Notes: generated by a model not told the origin, from the letters alone. A DNA stretch of 64,000 nt from Dehalococcoides mccartyi (GCF_001889305.1 NZ_CP013074.1:1426001-1490000), one strand, 5' to 3'; shown: positions 44,632 through 53,770, numbered from the stretch's first letter. Numbers and translations are program-made.

Positions 44632-46836
44632 TCATGACTGAACCTCCCGGTAGGCCGGGTCTTTTAAGACTTCCTGAAGCATCTTTCTTGCATATTCCTC
44701 GCGTTTTATATCCCCCTGACTGATACTTTCTTTTAAAACCCGTCTCCAAGCCGGAATAGCTGTCTTTCTCCATGAGTCTAAAACTTCGCAGGAAGTATCC
44801 GATTCGGACTCATCATCCAGCTCATTTTTGTCTATTTCTCTGATAAACAGGGTTTTATCCGTAACATCCGTAACATTACGATTGGCATAGCTCTGAGGAT
44901 TATCCGTAACATTTTGCTCTTTTGGACCATTTGTTACGGATGAATTTGGCTCACATTTTACGATTGGCTCAAAGCTATCTGTTACGGATGTTACGGATAG
45001 AAGTCCATTTTTAGAAAGATAGCGGTTAAAAGCATCTTGAAAATCAGCGACTTGGTAGCCTTTGAAAGTTCGGTTGCCCTCTCTTATAGTCTGGCTGTGA
45101 ATGCCATAGGTTTTAAGTAGAGCAGCCAGTCTTCTGGCATTAAGAGATCTGCCATTCAGGTCTGACCATGGAGATTCATCTACCTTGAGGAGAGCCTCGA
45201 TTAAGTCAGCAGAAGATATACACTCACTTTTGTCTTTAGTTATTTCCCGTATATCAGTTAGAAGTTGAATCCCAAGTGAATCGTCTTGCCTAACTTCTCC
45301 AGTCATTAAAGCAATGGCCGCAATGCGGGCTTTTTCAGGCCATGAATTGCCTGCTGTTTCTGCAATGATTAGGAGATGTTCCCAGCAGTCAGCCGCCCGG
45401 TCATCAAGTTCAGAGGGTATGATAAGTTCAATCTCACTTAAACCAATGGAGGTACACTGAACTAATCTCTCTTTCAATCTCTGGATTTCGGTTGTGATTT
45501 TTCGGGGATGGAATTTTGCAACTGTCTCATTAACATTCCGGCGTTTAAGCTGGATAGGGATGCTCCGGTCAGCAAGAGTGCCCGGTAGCTTACCAATGCC
45601 AGCAATTGCTTTGGGGCAGAAGGTGGATAGGTCTTTATAGGAGATGTCTGCTCCTTTACCCACGCAAACCGAAGATTTGCCACCCCTTCGGTATCCCGTA
45701 TTTAATATGCCCCTCAGGGTTTCGGAATATTCCTTCTCACCTTTGAAGGCAGCATCGGATTCATCCAGAAGGAGGGTAGGGCATTCGGCATCTACCTTGC
45801 GGGCAAGTACGGCTGAGGTTACCCTGCCGGTAAACCATGGACGGGCAACCAGTACTTCCAATACCTCAAGAAGCCTAGTCTTGCCACTTCTTTTCTCGGC
45901 AGAGTAAATATTCAAGTAGGGGGTAGTGAGGGCATTTTCTAAAGTATAGGTGTGGATAACCCATAGAGAAATAGCCTGAAGCTGATAGTCAGACAGGGCA
46001 ACATAAGATCTAATAAAGCTAGCGATGTCATCAAGCAAAGCTGGAAGGTTTATTGCCTCAGATCGGGATAGGGAAGGTTTTACTTCAATCAATTTTAGGA
46101 GGTCTTGGCTACTATGTCCTTGATTAAACCAGTCATGAATGTCTTCTTTTTCTTTCAAACCCGTCAGCTGGACTATCTGGACTGTCTTGGCAATCTTGGA
46201 TAGGGAAGTGAATACCTGCTCGGCGTGACGCTTGCCCGGTTCATCATTATCCGGCAGGATGATCACATCCCGGTTAGTAAAGGCTGAGTTATATTCCTCT
46301 CTCCACTTTCCTGCCCCCATAGGAGAGCAGGTGGCAGTTAAACCCTGCTCAACCAGAGAATTAACTCCCTTTTCTCCTTCAGCTATAAAAACAACTTGGC
46401 CCTGAGGGGTAGCTGAGAGTTCGGGCAATCGATAGAGAACCGGGGTAATGCCTTTGAGGTTATAAATCCAGTCCCCCTTACCTTCCGGTCTTCTTTGAGT
46501 GAAAGACTTGGGCTTATAACGAACTACCTGATAGAGGAGTTTGCCGTCCTTATCTCTGTAATCGTATAGAGCATCTATACGACGTTTAGGATTGATTGGT
46601 TGGGATTCAGGTCTAAGCCCAAGTGCCTGACAGATCTGCTGATAGCTATGATTTCGATTCGAAAAGCATGCTAATAGGACTTTATCTCCGACATCTGTAA
46701 TAGACAGGTGATTTTGAGGAGTAGAATGGCCCTCCACCGGGCATGATGCAACCCAGCGTCTTTCTCCAACTTTCTTGGCATCAGGTAGTCGGCCTAAGAG
46801 TTCATTTAAGTTATTCTGTATTGACCCTGTTTTCAT
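44632..46836 (-). CDS. primase/helicase-like protein with TOPRIM and DUF3631-type ATPase
   Basis: The 734-aa protein begins with a primase-like zinc-binding region (CPVEGHSTPQNH, LLACFSNRNH). A TOPRIM domain follows (VVFIAEGEKGVNSL, VIILPDNDEPGKRHAE). The ATPase has SAEKRSGKTRLLEV and LLLDESDAAF, continuing into a DUF3631-type region (GIGKLPGTLADRSIPIQLKRR). The C-terminal 130 residues are polar. It probably starts replication of the island or acts in its maintenance. It is the first gene of the leftward operon. Confidence 0.85.
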   Translation of the reverse strand: MKTGSIQNNLNELLGRLPDAKKVGERRWVASCPVEGHSTPQNHLSITDVGDKVLLACFSNRNHSYQQICQALGLRPESQPINPKRRIDALYDYRDKDGKLLYQVVRYKPKSFTQRRPEGKGDWIYNLKGITPVLYRLPELSATPQGQVVFIAEGEKGVNSLVEQGLTATCSPMGAGKWREEYNSAFTNRDVIILPDNDEPGKRHAEQVFTSLSKIAKTVQIVQLTGLKEKEDIHDWFNQGHSSQDLLKLIEVKPSLSRSEAINLPALLDDIASFIRSYVALSDYQLQAISLWVIHTYTLENALTTPYLNIYSAEKRSGKTRLLEVLEVLVARPWFTGRVTSAVLARKVDAECPTLLLDESDAAFKGEKEYSETLRGILNTGYRRGGKSSVCVGKGADISYKDLSTFCPKAIAGIGKLPGTLADRSIPIQLKRRNVNETVAKFHPRKITTEIQRLKERLVQCTSIGLSEIELIIPSELDDRAADCWEHLLIIAETAGNSWPEKARIAAIALMTGEVRQDDSLGIQLLTDIREITKDKSECISSADLIEALLKVDESPWSDLNGRSLNARRLAALLKTYGIHSQTIREGNRTFKGYQVADFQDAFNRYLSKNGLLSVTSVTDSFEPIVKCEPNSSVTNGPKEQNVTDNPQSYANRNVTDVTDKTLFIREIDKNELDDESESDTSCEVLDSWRKTAIPAWRRVLKESISQGDIKREEYARKMLQEVLKDPAYREVQS

Positions 46837-46940
46837 CTACGAATAATTCCTTATCTCAACCATTCGACGATGTCAGCCCGAGCGAATTTTTATACAATAA
46901 TTTAATTAGCACTCTCTGATCGTTTTTCTGACCAAATAGT

Positions 46941-46967
46941 AAGGCCCAGATTATTCATCTGGGCCTT
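46941..46967. terminator. hairpin between primase and next gene
   Basis: AAGGCCCAGA pairs with TCTGGGCCTT around TTATTCA. The gene at 47040-47870 ends 72 bases to the right and reads toward it, so it probably terminates that transcript. No strong T-run follows. Confidence 0.5.
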
Positions 46968-47039
46968 CGCCTATCTCTTTATTAACTTTCTAATTAAATT
47001 ATACTGCTTCAGGGTATTGACAAGGGACACCCTTACAAA

Positions 47040-47870
47040 TTATTTTTCATACTTGTTTTTTATTCTCTGGTAGCTCTTTTTGACTGCCTCGGGAGTTTTT
47101 CTAATGCCTATTGTTTGCAACATTTCTGATATTTCTGTGTACTCAAATCCACAGAATCTCTTAGCATAATATTCAAGTCGCTTGGGAAGTTCAATTCCAA
47201 GGTTTTCCAGTTGTTGTTGACAGCTAATCTGAATTTCAACAATCTTCCAATTACTAAAGGTTTCATATGCCTTAGCAAAATGTTCGCTGATAAACCCGAA
47301 TAATTGTCTTGAACACAATGTATACCAGTTATCAAGAATAATCTCAGCTCTATCTTTGGCAGGCTTTCCCTCTGTTTCAAATACGAGCTTAAAAGATGGT
47401 CCATTCACAGGGTCGGTAAATCCAGCCTTAATTTCTGATTGATTGCCAAATTGGCCTGCAGGAATAGCAGGTGAGATGAGTAAAAATTCAGGCCAGTGGT
47501 ACTCGGGTATATTTTTATATCTAAGTATGTTGCACCGAATCTGGCCGCATGCAATCTCAAGAGCGTTCTCCAAATCCTCTAGAATATTGTCATATAGAGG
47601 TGTGGGGGCTACAAAGGAATAAACACTATCCGAAGTGTAGTGAACACCATCCTCAAACCACGCTTCCAACAGATTTCTCAGCCCGGCCAGGATATAAGAC
47701 CTATTAGGTACATCAATTTTAAAAAATTGTTCGCACCCAACTAGCCATTTATTTTCGTAATCCATTATTCTTTGGATTTCTGGATCTAGCATAATCAATT
47801 CTAACGCATTTTTACCGTCAATTATAAGACCACCTGATAAGTAAATATTGCTGCTGGTGGGAATACCCAT
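47040..47870 (-). CDS. hypothetical protein
   Basis: From ATG 47870 (276 aa) the protein has no clear motif. Hydrophobic and aromatic residues are spread along it and the C-terminus is basic (ETPEAVKKSYQRIKNKYEK is the pattern). A TTG at 47930 would add a hydrophobic N-terminus but lacks a ribosome site. I do not recognise it. It belongs to the island between the two att-like junctions. Confidence 0.5.
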   Translation of the reverse strand: MGIPTSSNIYLSGGLIIDGKNALELIMLDPEIQRIMDYENKWLVGCEQFFKIDVPNRSYILAGLRNLLEAWFEDGVHYTSDSVYSFVAPTPLYDNILEDLENALEIACGQIRCNILRYKNIPEYHWPEFLLISPAIPAGQFGNQSEIKAGFTDPVNGPSFKLVFETEGKPAKDRAEIILDNWYTLCSRQLFGFISEHFAKAYETFSNWKIVEIQISCQQQLENLGIELPKRLEYYAKRFCGFEYTEISEMLQTIGIRKTPEAVKKSYQRIKNKYEK

Positions 47871-48049
47871 TTTTCTATACCAGTCGGCACTCCAATAAAA
47901 TATGCCTAATATTAAAGCTAAGGGCAACAATAAGTGACGAATACAATATCGGATATAGTGACAAAACCGTGTCTTGACAGCTTCAGCAAAACTTCATCCT
48001 ACTGGGCAATCCCAAATCCTGAGGATTTCATTGATACAATGCTTGAATC

Positions 48050-48077
48050 TTGTAACCTTATAAGTTACAATTGTAAC
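48050..48077. promoter_or_regulatory. operator-like inverted repeat before the HEPN/MNT genes
   Basis: TTGTAAC-7 bases-GTTACAA (48050-48070) is followed by a third TTGTAAC half-site (48071-48077), just before the ATG at 48082. Antitoxin autoregulation is a natural guess, since the MNT protein has an HTH. Confidence 0.55.
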
Positions 48078-48081
48078 CAGT

Positions 48082-48693
48082 ATGAGTACACTAAGAAATA
48101 AAGATATCATAGGAACTACCCTTTTCGGCAAAGCAAGGCGAGGCATTTTATCACTGCTCTACGGACATGCAGATGAAGAGTATTATCTGCGACAGATTGC
48201 TCGCATTACAGGTATTGGGGTCGGACCGGTTCAGAGGGAACTGAAACAACTTACCGATTCCAGCATTATTCGGCGCAGAGTACATAATCAGCAGGTATAC
48301 TATCAGGCTAATCCGATGAACCCGGTATTTAAAGAGTTGAAAAGTCTTATAACCAAGACTTTTGGTATAACAGATATCTTGCACAGTGCGTTATTGCCAT
48401 CTGCTAGCCTAATTAAGGTTGCGTTTATATTTGGCTCTATTGCCAGTGGAAATGAGGATAAAACCAGTGATATAGACATTATGGTAATTGGTGATATATC
48501 ATTCGAAGATACGGTTGCCTTACTTTCAGATGCAGAAAAACAGCTCAACCGGGAAATTAACTCAGTAGTATATCCAACCTCTGAATTTCGGCAAAAAATC
48601 GGAAAGGATAATTATTTCATCAATAATGTATTAGAGGGTGAAAAAATTTTTATTATAGGCGACGCACATGGACTTGAAGAACTTACTAAATGA
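48082..48693 (+). CDS. MNT-type nucleotidyltransferase antitoxin with HTH
   Basis: The 203-aa protein has an N-terminal winged helix (EEYYLRQIARITGIGVGPVQRELKQL) and a nucleotidyltransferase core FIFGSIASG-x10-SDIDIMV, the minimal MNT signature. It overlaps the downstream HEPN gene by 26 bases. Such MNT proteins neutralise HEPN toxins, in some cases by AMPylating them. Confidence 0.82.
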   Translation: MSTLRNKDIIGTTLFGKARRGILSLLYGHADEEYYLRQIARITGIGVGPVQRELKQLTDSSIIRRRVHNQQVYYQANPMNPVFKELKSLITKTFGITDILHSALLPSASLIKVAFIFGSIASGNEDKTSDIDIMVIGDISFEDTVALLSDAEKQLNREINSVVYPTSEFRQKIGKDNYFINNVLEGEKIFIIGDAHGLEELTK

Positions 48694-49105
48694 CGGACGA
48701 ATAAAAGAACATAAATCAAGCAAACAGGAGATAAAGCAGCTTTTAGCCGTCTTTGACCGTGACATAACCGATGCCCAAATAGAGATCTTGAGTACAGACA
48801 GAAAATTTTCTACGGCGTATAATGCTGCTCTCACGATAGCCAGAATTGCTTTGGTCAGCAGCGGTTACAGGATCACGGGTGAAGGAAGCCATTATTGGAC
48901 AATTCAAGCCTTAGCTTTCATTTTACCATTAGATACAAGCATGATAAGAAAATTTGATAAATTCCGGCAGAAACGTAATATCAGTGGATATGAAATGACA
49001 GGGATGATTACAGAACAAGATACTAAGGAAATGATTGATTTGGCACGAGAGATTCATAGTGTGGTGCTAAAATGGTTGTCAGAAAATCACCCTGAATTCA
49101 TATAG
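48668..49105 (+). CDS. HEPN-domain toxin-like protein
   Basis: The 145-aa helical protein has the HEPN layout; FRQKRNISGYE (about 96-106) occupies the place of the RNxxxH-type catalytic motif, with Tyr instead of His. This is seen in some HEPN partners of MNT proteins. The gene overlaps its MNT partner. RNase activity is therefore uncertain. Confidence 0.75.
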   Translation: MDLKNLLNDGRIKEHKSSKQEIKQLLAVFDRDITDAQIEILSTDRKFSTAYNAALTIARIALVSSGYRITGEGSHYWTIQALAFILPLDTSMIRKFDKFRQKRNISGYEMTGMITEQDTKEMIDLAREIHSVVLKWLSENHPEFI

Positions 49106-49119
49106 GGATAAAATAACAA

Positions 49120-49216
49120 GGAGTTCGATGATCCCCCGTCTCCACCAAAGTTAATAATGTGGCTTGTCTTTGATAGGGCAGGGCACTTGAACGTAATAAT
49201 CCGGACGGGGAATTAG
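49120..49216 (+). repeat. ssrA-3'-end-like site, copy 2 (right junction of island)
   Basis: The core CCCCCGTCTCCACCA is at 49133-49147. The bases before it (GAGTTCGATGAT) recall a tmRNA T-loop, and those after it (AAGTTAATAATG and on to GGACGGGGAAT) match the common flank. It fits the right junction of the island whose left junction is 40225-40239. Confidence 0.65.
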
Positions 49217-49265
49217 AGTATCTGATAAGTACCTATCTTACGTAAAATTAAAGCCATGAAAATAA

Positions 49266-49297
49266 AAAAGGAGGAAAAGCTAGCTTTTCCTCCTTTT
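49266..49297. terminator. strong bidirectional hairpin
   Basis: AAAAGGAGGAAAAGC and its reverse complement GCTTTTCCTCCTTTT flank TA, with runs of A and T on both sides. It ends the leftward ATP-pyrophosphatase transcript. Confidence 0.75.
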
Positions 49298-49345
49298 GCG
49301 CAATACTAAGACAAAAATTTGGTTTACTTCTAAACGTCTAAATAT

Positions 49346-50086
49346 TTAAACTAAGGCAGAGTAAATACTACTTTCTTCTGCTTTCTTGCTTTCCAGACGG
49401 CAGCGTTTGATGTCCATATACCAGACACCCATACCCCCGAATTGAGCCTGCTCATCAAATACCCTGTCCCATTCCTCTATGACCAGCCGTGACTTAAATA
49501 GAGGCCCGTCGGTGACAAAGGTATGGTAATACCCCACATTCCCATTCGGAGACAGGCTGTGGCGTATCGTAAGCTCTGTGAGCATGCCCTTATCCAGCTT
49601 CCGTCCCAGCCAGCTTTCACCCAGTTCGGTGCTGTCTGCCGCCAGTATCCTTACTTCAAATCCCAAGTCTATAAGCTCGGAGAGCAGGGTGGCCCGGTTG
49701 TCCTGCCAGAGAGGCAGGTGGTAGTCCATACCGGTAGGCTCGCAGACGCTCTTTATCCAGTTAAGGTGCTTTACGGCAAAACTGTTACCTATATTTACGT
49801 CCCCGAAGACTACACCCTCTACTCCCTCTGTCTTAAGTTGACTGAGCATTCGGCGGTAGTTGTCATCGTACCCTTCCGTGGCTGAAGGCCATTCCAGAAG
49901 GGGTATGCCTATAGCCTCAGCCTGCATCCTGAGCACTTCCGGTGTAAGCAGGTGAGGCCAGAGTTTGCCGGTGCTTCGGGTGATGATACTGGCCAGGTAT
50001 CTGACCTTAAGACCGCTCTTTATTGCCTTATAACAGGCCAGAGTGCAGTCTTTGCCTCCGCTCCAGGAGACTATTACTTCTGTCAT
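49346..50086 (-). CDS. PP-loop ATP pyrophosphatase, Dph6-like
   Basis: The 246-aa protein starts IVSWSGGKDCTLACYKAI, the SGGKD PP-loop, and has EGVVFGDVN and LLEWPSATEGYD as in the COG2102/Dph6 family, which form amides or thio groups by adenylation. Bacteria lack diphthamide, so its substrate here is unknown. It sits directly after the rdhBA operon on the same strand. Confidence 0.8.
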   Translation of the reverse strand: MTEVIVSWSGGKDCTLACYKAIKSGLKVRYLASIITRSTGKLWPHLLTPEVLRMQAEAIGIPLLEWPSATEGYDDNYRRMLSQLKTEGVEGVVFGDVNIGNSFAVKHLNWIKSVCEPTGMDYHLPLWQDNRATLLSELIDLGFEVRILAADSTELGESWLGRKLDKGMLTELTIRHSLSPNGNVGYYHTFVTDGPLFKSRLVIEEWDRVFDEQAQFGGMGVWYMDIKRCRLESKKAEESSIYSALV

Positions 50087-50171
50087 TTATCTGCTCCTAG
50101 TATGGATGAAGGGCAGGGTAAGGAGCACACTGATGCTCCTTACCTCCTTCGATACCAAATTTAGCTGTCTC

Positions 50172-50438
50172 TTAGGCTTTCTTGCGCCTTGCTATAAGCT
50201 GCCAGTCAACCAGTGCCAACACTGCGGCTAACCCTCCGAAAAGGGCTAGCCCCTTCCAAGCGGCACTGTTTTCGAAACCGGATACTGACCCGTTGTAATG
50301 CTGCACCCCGGCAGCCAATGAAACTATTATCGCCAAGCCAAAAAGCCAGTCGTACCACTTAAGTTTGGTATTACGATTTAACCGGTATGCCCCAACCGCT
50401 ATAGCTATTCCTATAACCAGACCTATCCAATACAGCAT
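50172..50438 (-). CDS. rdhB: reductive dehalogenase membrane anchor
   Basis: The 88-aa protein has three hydrophobic segments (LYWIGLVIGIAIAVGAYRL; YDWLFGLAIIVSLAAGVQ; GLALFGGLAAVLALVDW) and ends QLIARRKKA. It follows rdhA by 27 bases. Confidence 0.92.
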   Translation of the reverse strand: MLYWIGLVIGIAIAVGAYRLNRNTKLKWYDWLFGLAIIVSLAAGVQHYNGSVSGFENSAAWKGLALFGGLAAVLALVDWQLIARRKKA

Positions 50439-50465
50439 TGCTTTATTCCTTTCAGTACTTTTCCT

Positions 50466-51932
50466 TTAAACTGATGAATCAAAACCGCCAACAGGCTGCT
50501 CAGATTCCCACCATTCCGCAGGCGGCTTTCTCCCATAATCAAAGCTCTTGTCCATGCTGGTAAAAAAGCCGTTGAAGATTGAGGTATTTGCAACAGTGCC
50601 TTTAACCAATTCATGAATAAAAGACTTATCCATGGCATTGAACGGGCAAACAGGCTGACAAACCGGACAATGGCCACATTTGCTACGATCATTACGCCAG
50701 TGGAGATAGCCGGGATTATCCCATTTGTGGTTAACTTCCCAACTCGGTTCGCCTTTTTGGATTGCATCCATAGGACAAGCTTCGGCACAGATACCACAAG
50801 TCTTACAAAATTCACGACCGCCAAAATCTATAGGTTTGCATTCTTCCAGAGGAAGGTCGGTAAGTACCCCGTGCATAACGCGTACCATAATGCCGTATTT
50901 GGGGGTCATAACTGCTCCCCAACGAGCCAGTTCGCCTGCACCAGCCATAATACCTGTTGCACCTGTTGGAGCAAATCTACCATTAATATTGTCCAGCGAG
51001 ATATAGCCAAGTCCCCACAGGAACTCCTGTATGGTTTTAACTGTTCTTATCCAGTTTACATAGGTATATAATTGGCCGGCATTCTGGCATGTACCCACTC
51101 CATGCTTGGTAACCTCACCAAGCTGTCGTGATGAAAACTGTAAAAACCATTTGACTCTCTTGGGAATAACAATCTTGGACATAGGTTGTATTTCGGGTGT
51201 GCACACAAAATCATCCACATCACCAAATTCAAATTTGGTAGGAGTTGCCATCCGAAGCATCCGTCTTTGACCCCACATCACTTTAAGGAACTTGTCATCA
51301 ACCGGTATGGCGGTAACATCGTCAAAACCATAGAAACGAGCAGCTGCCCTGACAACTTTCAGGGCTTCTTCAGGTGTACCTTGCCATTTTGTACCTCCCC
51401 GTTGCTCTACCGGTTTGACACACCTCCACCCTTGGGGGCGATCTTGTATTGAAGTATACTTTCCACCTGTAGCCTGAATTACTTCAGTGGGAAACAAGCC
51501 TGCATTACATAAAGCAGCTCCAACGCATAATGCATTATCCTTTATGTCGCCAACATAGTCAGGATAATTCAGATCAGGTGAAGGTCCCGGCACCCCGGTC
51601 AGAGTTGGCCCTTTATCCCAATCCGGGTATTGCTTCATGGTATAATCCAGCATTACTTTTTGATATTCAGCTCTTGTACGTATATTCGGAACTACCCCGT
51701 TATTATCGTCACAAGCTGTACCTAATGTTGGGAGTACATTCCAATCAATAGGGGTAGTGGGTTCATCTACCTGTTTTACCCACCACGGCATATTGATTCT
51801 TGCTGAGGGTGAAGCGATCACCTCATCAAGGTCGTGAAACATTGGGGCAGTTGCAGCGCCAACTCCAGCCCCGATTAGTCCAAGCCCCTTCATAAAATCA
51901 CGTCGTGATAGTGTTGAGTGAAACTGAGACAT
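50466..51932 (-). CDS. rdhA: reductive dehalogenase catalytic subunit
   Basis: I chose ATG 51932 (488 aa), with GGAGGAAGAT upstream; a frame up to 51974 adds 14 residues without support. The Tat signal is SRRDFMKGLGLIGAG and the cluster motifs are CKTCGICAEACP and CGHCPVCQPVCP. It is clearly diverged from the other dehalogenases of the window. No regulator gene is directly adjacent; the YkgJ-type gene lies upstream, and the MarR gene is about 1.1 kb away. The substrate is unknown. Confidence 0.94.
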   Translation of the reverse strand: MSQFHSTLSRRDFMKGLGLIGAGVGAATAPMFHDLDEVIASPSARINMPWWVKQVDEPTTPIDWNVLPTLGTACDDNNGVVPNIRTRAEYQKVMLDYTMKQYPDWDKGPTLTGVPGPSPDLNYPDYVGDIKDNALCVGAALCNAGLFPTEVIQATGGKYTSIQDRPQGWRCVKPVEQRGGTKWQGTPEEALKVVRAAARFYGFDDVTAIPVDDKFLKVMWGQRRMLRMATPTKFEFGDVDDFVCTPEIQPMSKIVIPKRVKWFLQFSSRQLGEVTKHGVGTCQNAGQLYTYVNWIRTVKTIQEFLWGLGYISLDNINGRFAPTGATGIMAGAGELARWGAVMTPKYGIMVRVMHGVLTDLPLEECKPIDFGGREFCKTCGICAEACPMDAIQKGEPSWEVNHKWDNPGYLHWRNDRSKCGHCPVCQPVCPFNAMDKSFIHELVKGTVANTSIFNGFFTSMDKSFDYGRKPPAEWWESEQPVGGFDSSV

Positions 51933-52021
51933 ATCTTCCTCCATAGTATTTCGTTTAGGTATCCTTTGTTGCATAGCACCCAGTGCTATTCATTTTTAAC
52001 CATATTTCCTCCATATCGTTA

Positions 52022-52576
52022 TTAAGTCTTTGGCAAATGGGTATCAAAATCAGGTATAAACCGGTAAATATCATCTTTAGTCCAGCCGCTCATGCCCCAC
52101 TGGCTCCGATCACGCCCGTTACCGGTCTTCCAGCACTTGACGTACCTTGCCTCCTGGGGGCGTACCGGGTGGATAAGGCAGCTGCCTGCTTTTTCATCAA
52201 AGAATATGCAGTACCCGTGATCATAGGTGCGTATGGGCGGAATCCGCCCCCCGGTAATGTCTTCTTCCCCGTGTTTTGCCCAACGCAGGAAGAAGGTCCG
52301 GCAATCTTCAGTATCGGCTACCATGTATTTTGAAATCAGCTCACTTACGGATATATGCAGATAATCCGCTACGGCAGGCAGTTCCTCCGGCCGGGGTATG
52401 CAAACATATGTATAACAACACTGGCCGCAGCGCACACAGGTTTTAACCCCCAGCATGGCGGCGGTGGGATGTTTCTTTGCCATGTCAGCCAGATGGGCTT
52501 CGTACTCGCGGGCAAGGGATTTCCAGTAAGCTTTCTCCTGCTCGATATAGACCGGTGTTCCCTCTGTGTTAATCAC
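52022..52576 (-). CDS. YkgJ-family cysteine-cluster protein
   Basis: The 184-aa protein has CVRCGQCCYTYVC near residues 47-59 and C at about 92, 122, 132 and 148, the zinc- or iron-binding cluster of the YkgJ family. It lies upstream of rdhA on the same strand, 89 bases away, and probably shares its transcript. It may deal with metals or clusters for the dehalogenase (inference). Confidence 0.8.
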   Translation of the reverse strand: MINTEGTPVYIEQEKAYWKSLAREYEAHLADMAKKHPTAAMLGVKTCVRCGQCCYTYVCIPRPEELPAVADYLHISVSELISKYMVADTEDCRTFFLRWAKHGEEDITGGRIPPIRTYDHGYCIFFDEKAGSCLIHPVRPQEARYVKCWKTGNGRDRSQWGMSGWTKDDIYRFIPDFDTHLPKT

Positions 52577-52711
52577 CGGCTGATATCCCTTGATTTGTAA
52601 CTGCGAATATTTGATGAAGGCATTTCATCGGTCTTCCTCCCCTTACGGGTTCAGACGGGCAGGAAGGCATATGCAAAGAAGCTGCCCTCCCGCCCGCTCT
52701 TAACTTAACTT

Positions 52712-52866
52712 CTAGGCTGCTTTATTCCTGGCGGAAAGCAGTCTCCACTCTACCAGTGCCAGCACTACTGCCAAACCTCCAAAAATTGCAAACCCAAACC
52801 AGGCAGCGCTGGTTTCAAAGCCTTTCATAAAATTACGTCTCTCGAAGTATTATGGAATTGAGTCAT
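52712..52866 (-). pseudogene. collapsed rdhA/rdhB pair (deletion scar)
   Basis: The ATG at 52866 begins an rdhA-like MTQFHNTSR with AGGGGGAAGAT upstream. After a frame slip the sequence reads MKG, the end of a Tat motif, and directly GFETSAAWFGFAIFGGLAVVLALVEW, the C-terminal half of an RdhB, to the TAG at 52712. So nearly all of rdhA and half of rdhB were deleted in one step. Confidence 0.75.
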
Positions 52867-52938
52867 ATCTTCCCCCTTTTTGAATGTGTATTGCCATTAT
52901 TAACTGGTATGGAAAATAAAATAAGAGACATTTCTTTA

Positions 52939-52982
52939 TGGAATGATTCCATGGAATCATTCCATGGAATCATTCCATGGAA
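52939..52982. promoter_or_regulatory. three abutting 13-bp palindromes (operator array)
   Basis: TGGAATGATTCCA (52939-52951) is followed directly by TGGAATCATTCCA twice (52952-52964, 52965-52977) and a TGGAA half-site. It lies between the collapsed rdhA start and the MarR gene. Such an array would bind several dimers side by side; the MarR protein is the obvious candidate. Confidence 0.7.
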
Positions 52983-53065
52983 CTATACACCTAAAAATAG
53001 TGGAATGCAATATGAAAAATACGGACAGAGAAATTTCTGGGGGGGGTATGATGTGAATGGCAAGC

Positions 53066-53584
53066 TTACGGCAGGTGGATTGTTCCGGGCTTGTACAGAT
53101 TGAGGCTGTATTTATCAACCTTGGTCAGCAGTTCATTCATTGTATCAATTTCAGATTCGCTCAAAATTGTCCATGGATTCACCTGATACTTAAGCCAATT
53201 GGAAATAGCAGCGTATAACTGCTCGCCTTTCGGGGTGATTTCTACTTTCAGTAAATGCTTGTTTTGGGGATTATTTACCAGCTTTATGCTTCCTTCATGG
53301 TGCATACGGGAGAGAATTTTTGATACCGCAGCCGGATTCCGCCGCATTACTTTTGATATTTTCACCGGGGTTAATGGCTCAGGGCTGGTAACCACCTCAA
53401 GCAAAATAAAGGCCTTTTCCGGGGTTGTGCCGATTAAACGCATTTCGCGGGAAATTATTCTATCAATAAGGTCTTTGACCTGAGTAATCTTCAGACTGGC
53501 TAAAACATATTTGTCATCTTGGCCAAAAGAAGTATTGTACTTACTGTAGTTTTCATCTTCATGGTGGCTTGCACTTGTACCCAT
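53066..53584 (-). CDS. MarR-family regulator
   Basis: I chose ATG 53584 (172 aa) with GGAG upstream; the longer frame to 53716 has no support. The winged helix covers PLTPVKISKVMRRNPAAVSKILSRMHHEG and HLLKVEITPKGEQL. MarR proteins next to rdhA commonly repress it. Here the rdhAB pair it would face has been deleted, so it may act on the dehalogenase at 50466 or be an orphan. Confidence 0.85.
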   Translation of the reverse strand: MGTSASHHEDENYSKYNTSFGQDDKYVLASLKITQVKDLIDRIISREMRLIGTTPEKAFILLEVVTSPEPLTPVKISKVMRRNPAAVSKILSRMHHEGSIKLVNNPQNKHLLKVEITPKGEQLYAAISNWLKYQVNPWTILSESEIDTMNELLTKVDKYSLNLYKPGTIHLP

Positions 53585-53770
53585 ATTACCAATTCTCCAT
53601 TTTATATTACCTGCAAATATACCCGGACGGAATATTCCCGATTTTTTAACTCTATGTAAATACTTTATCCCTGATAATAATGCAATTATGATTTTAATTT
53701 CAAGGTGACTAACCATAATACCTTGAAAACCTTGCTTTCACAATCCCAACCCGGTAACAATCAGCCACCT

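Noticed and set aside
48631-48834. A minus-strand gene over the HEPN/MNT overlap
   Set aside because: It is a shadow frame; both plus-strand genes have family motifs and coupled starts.
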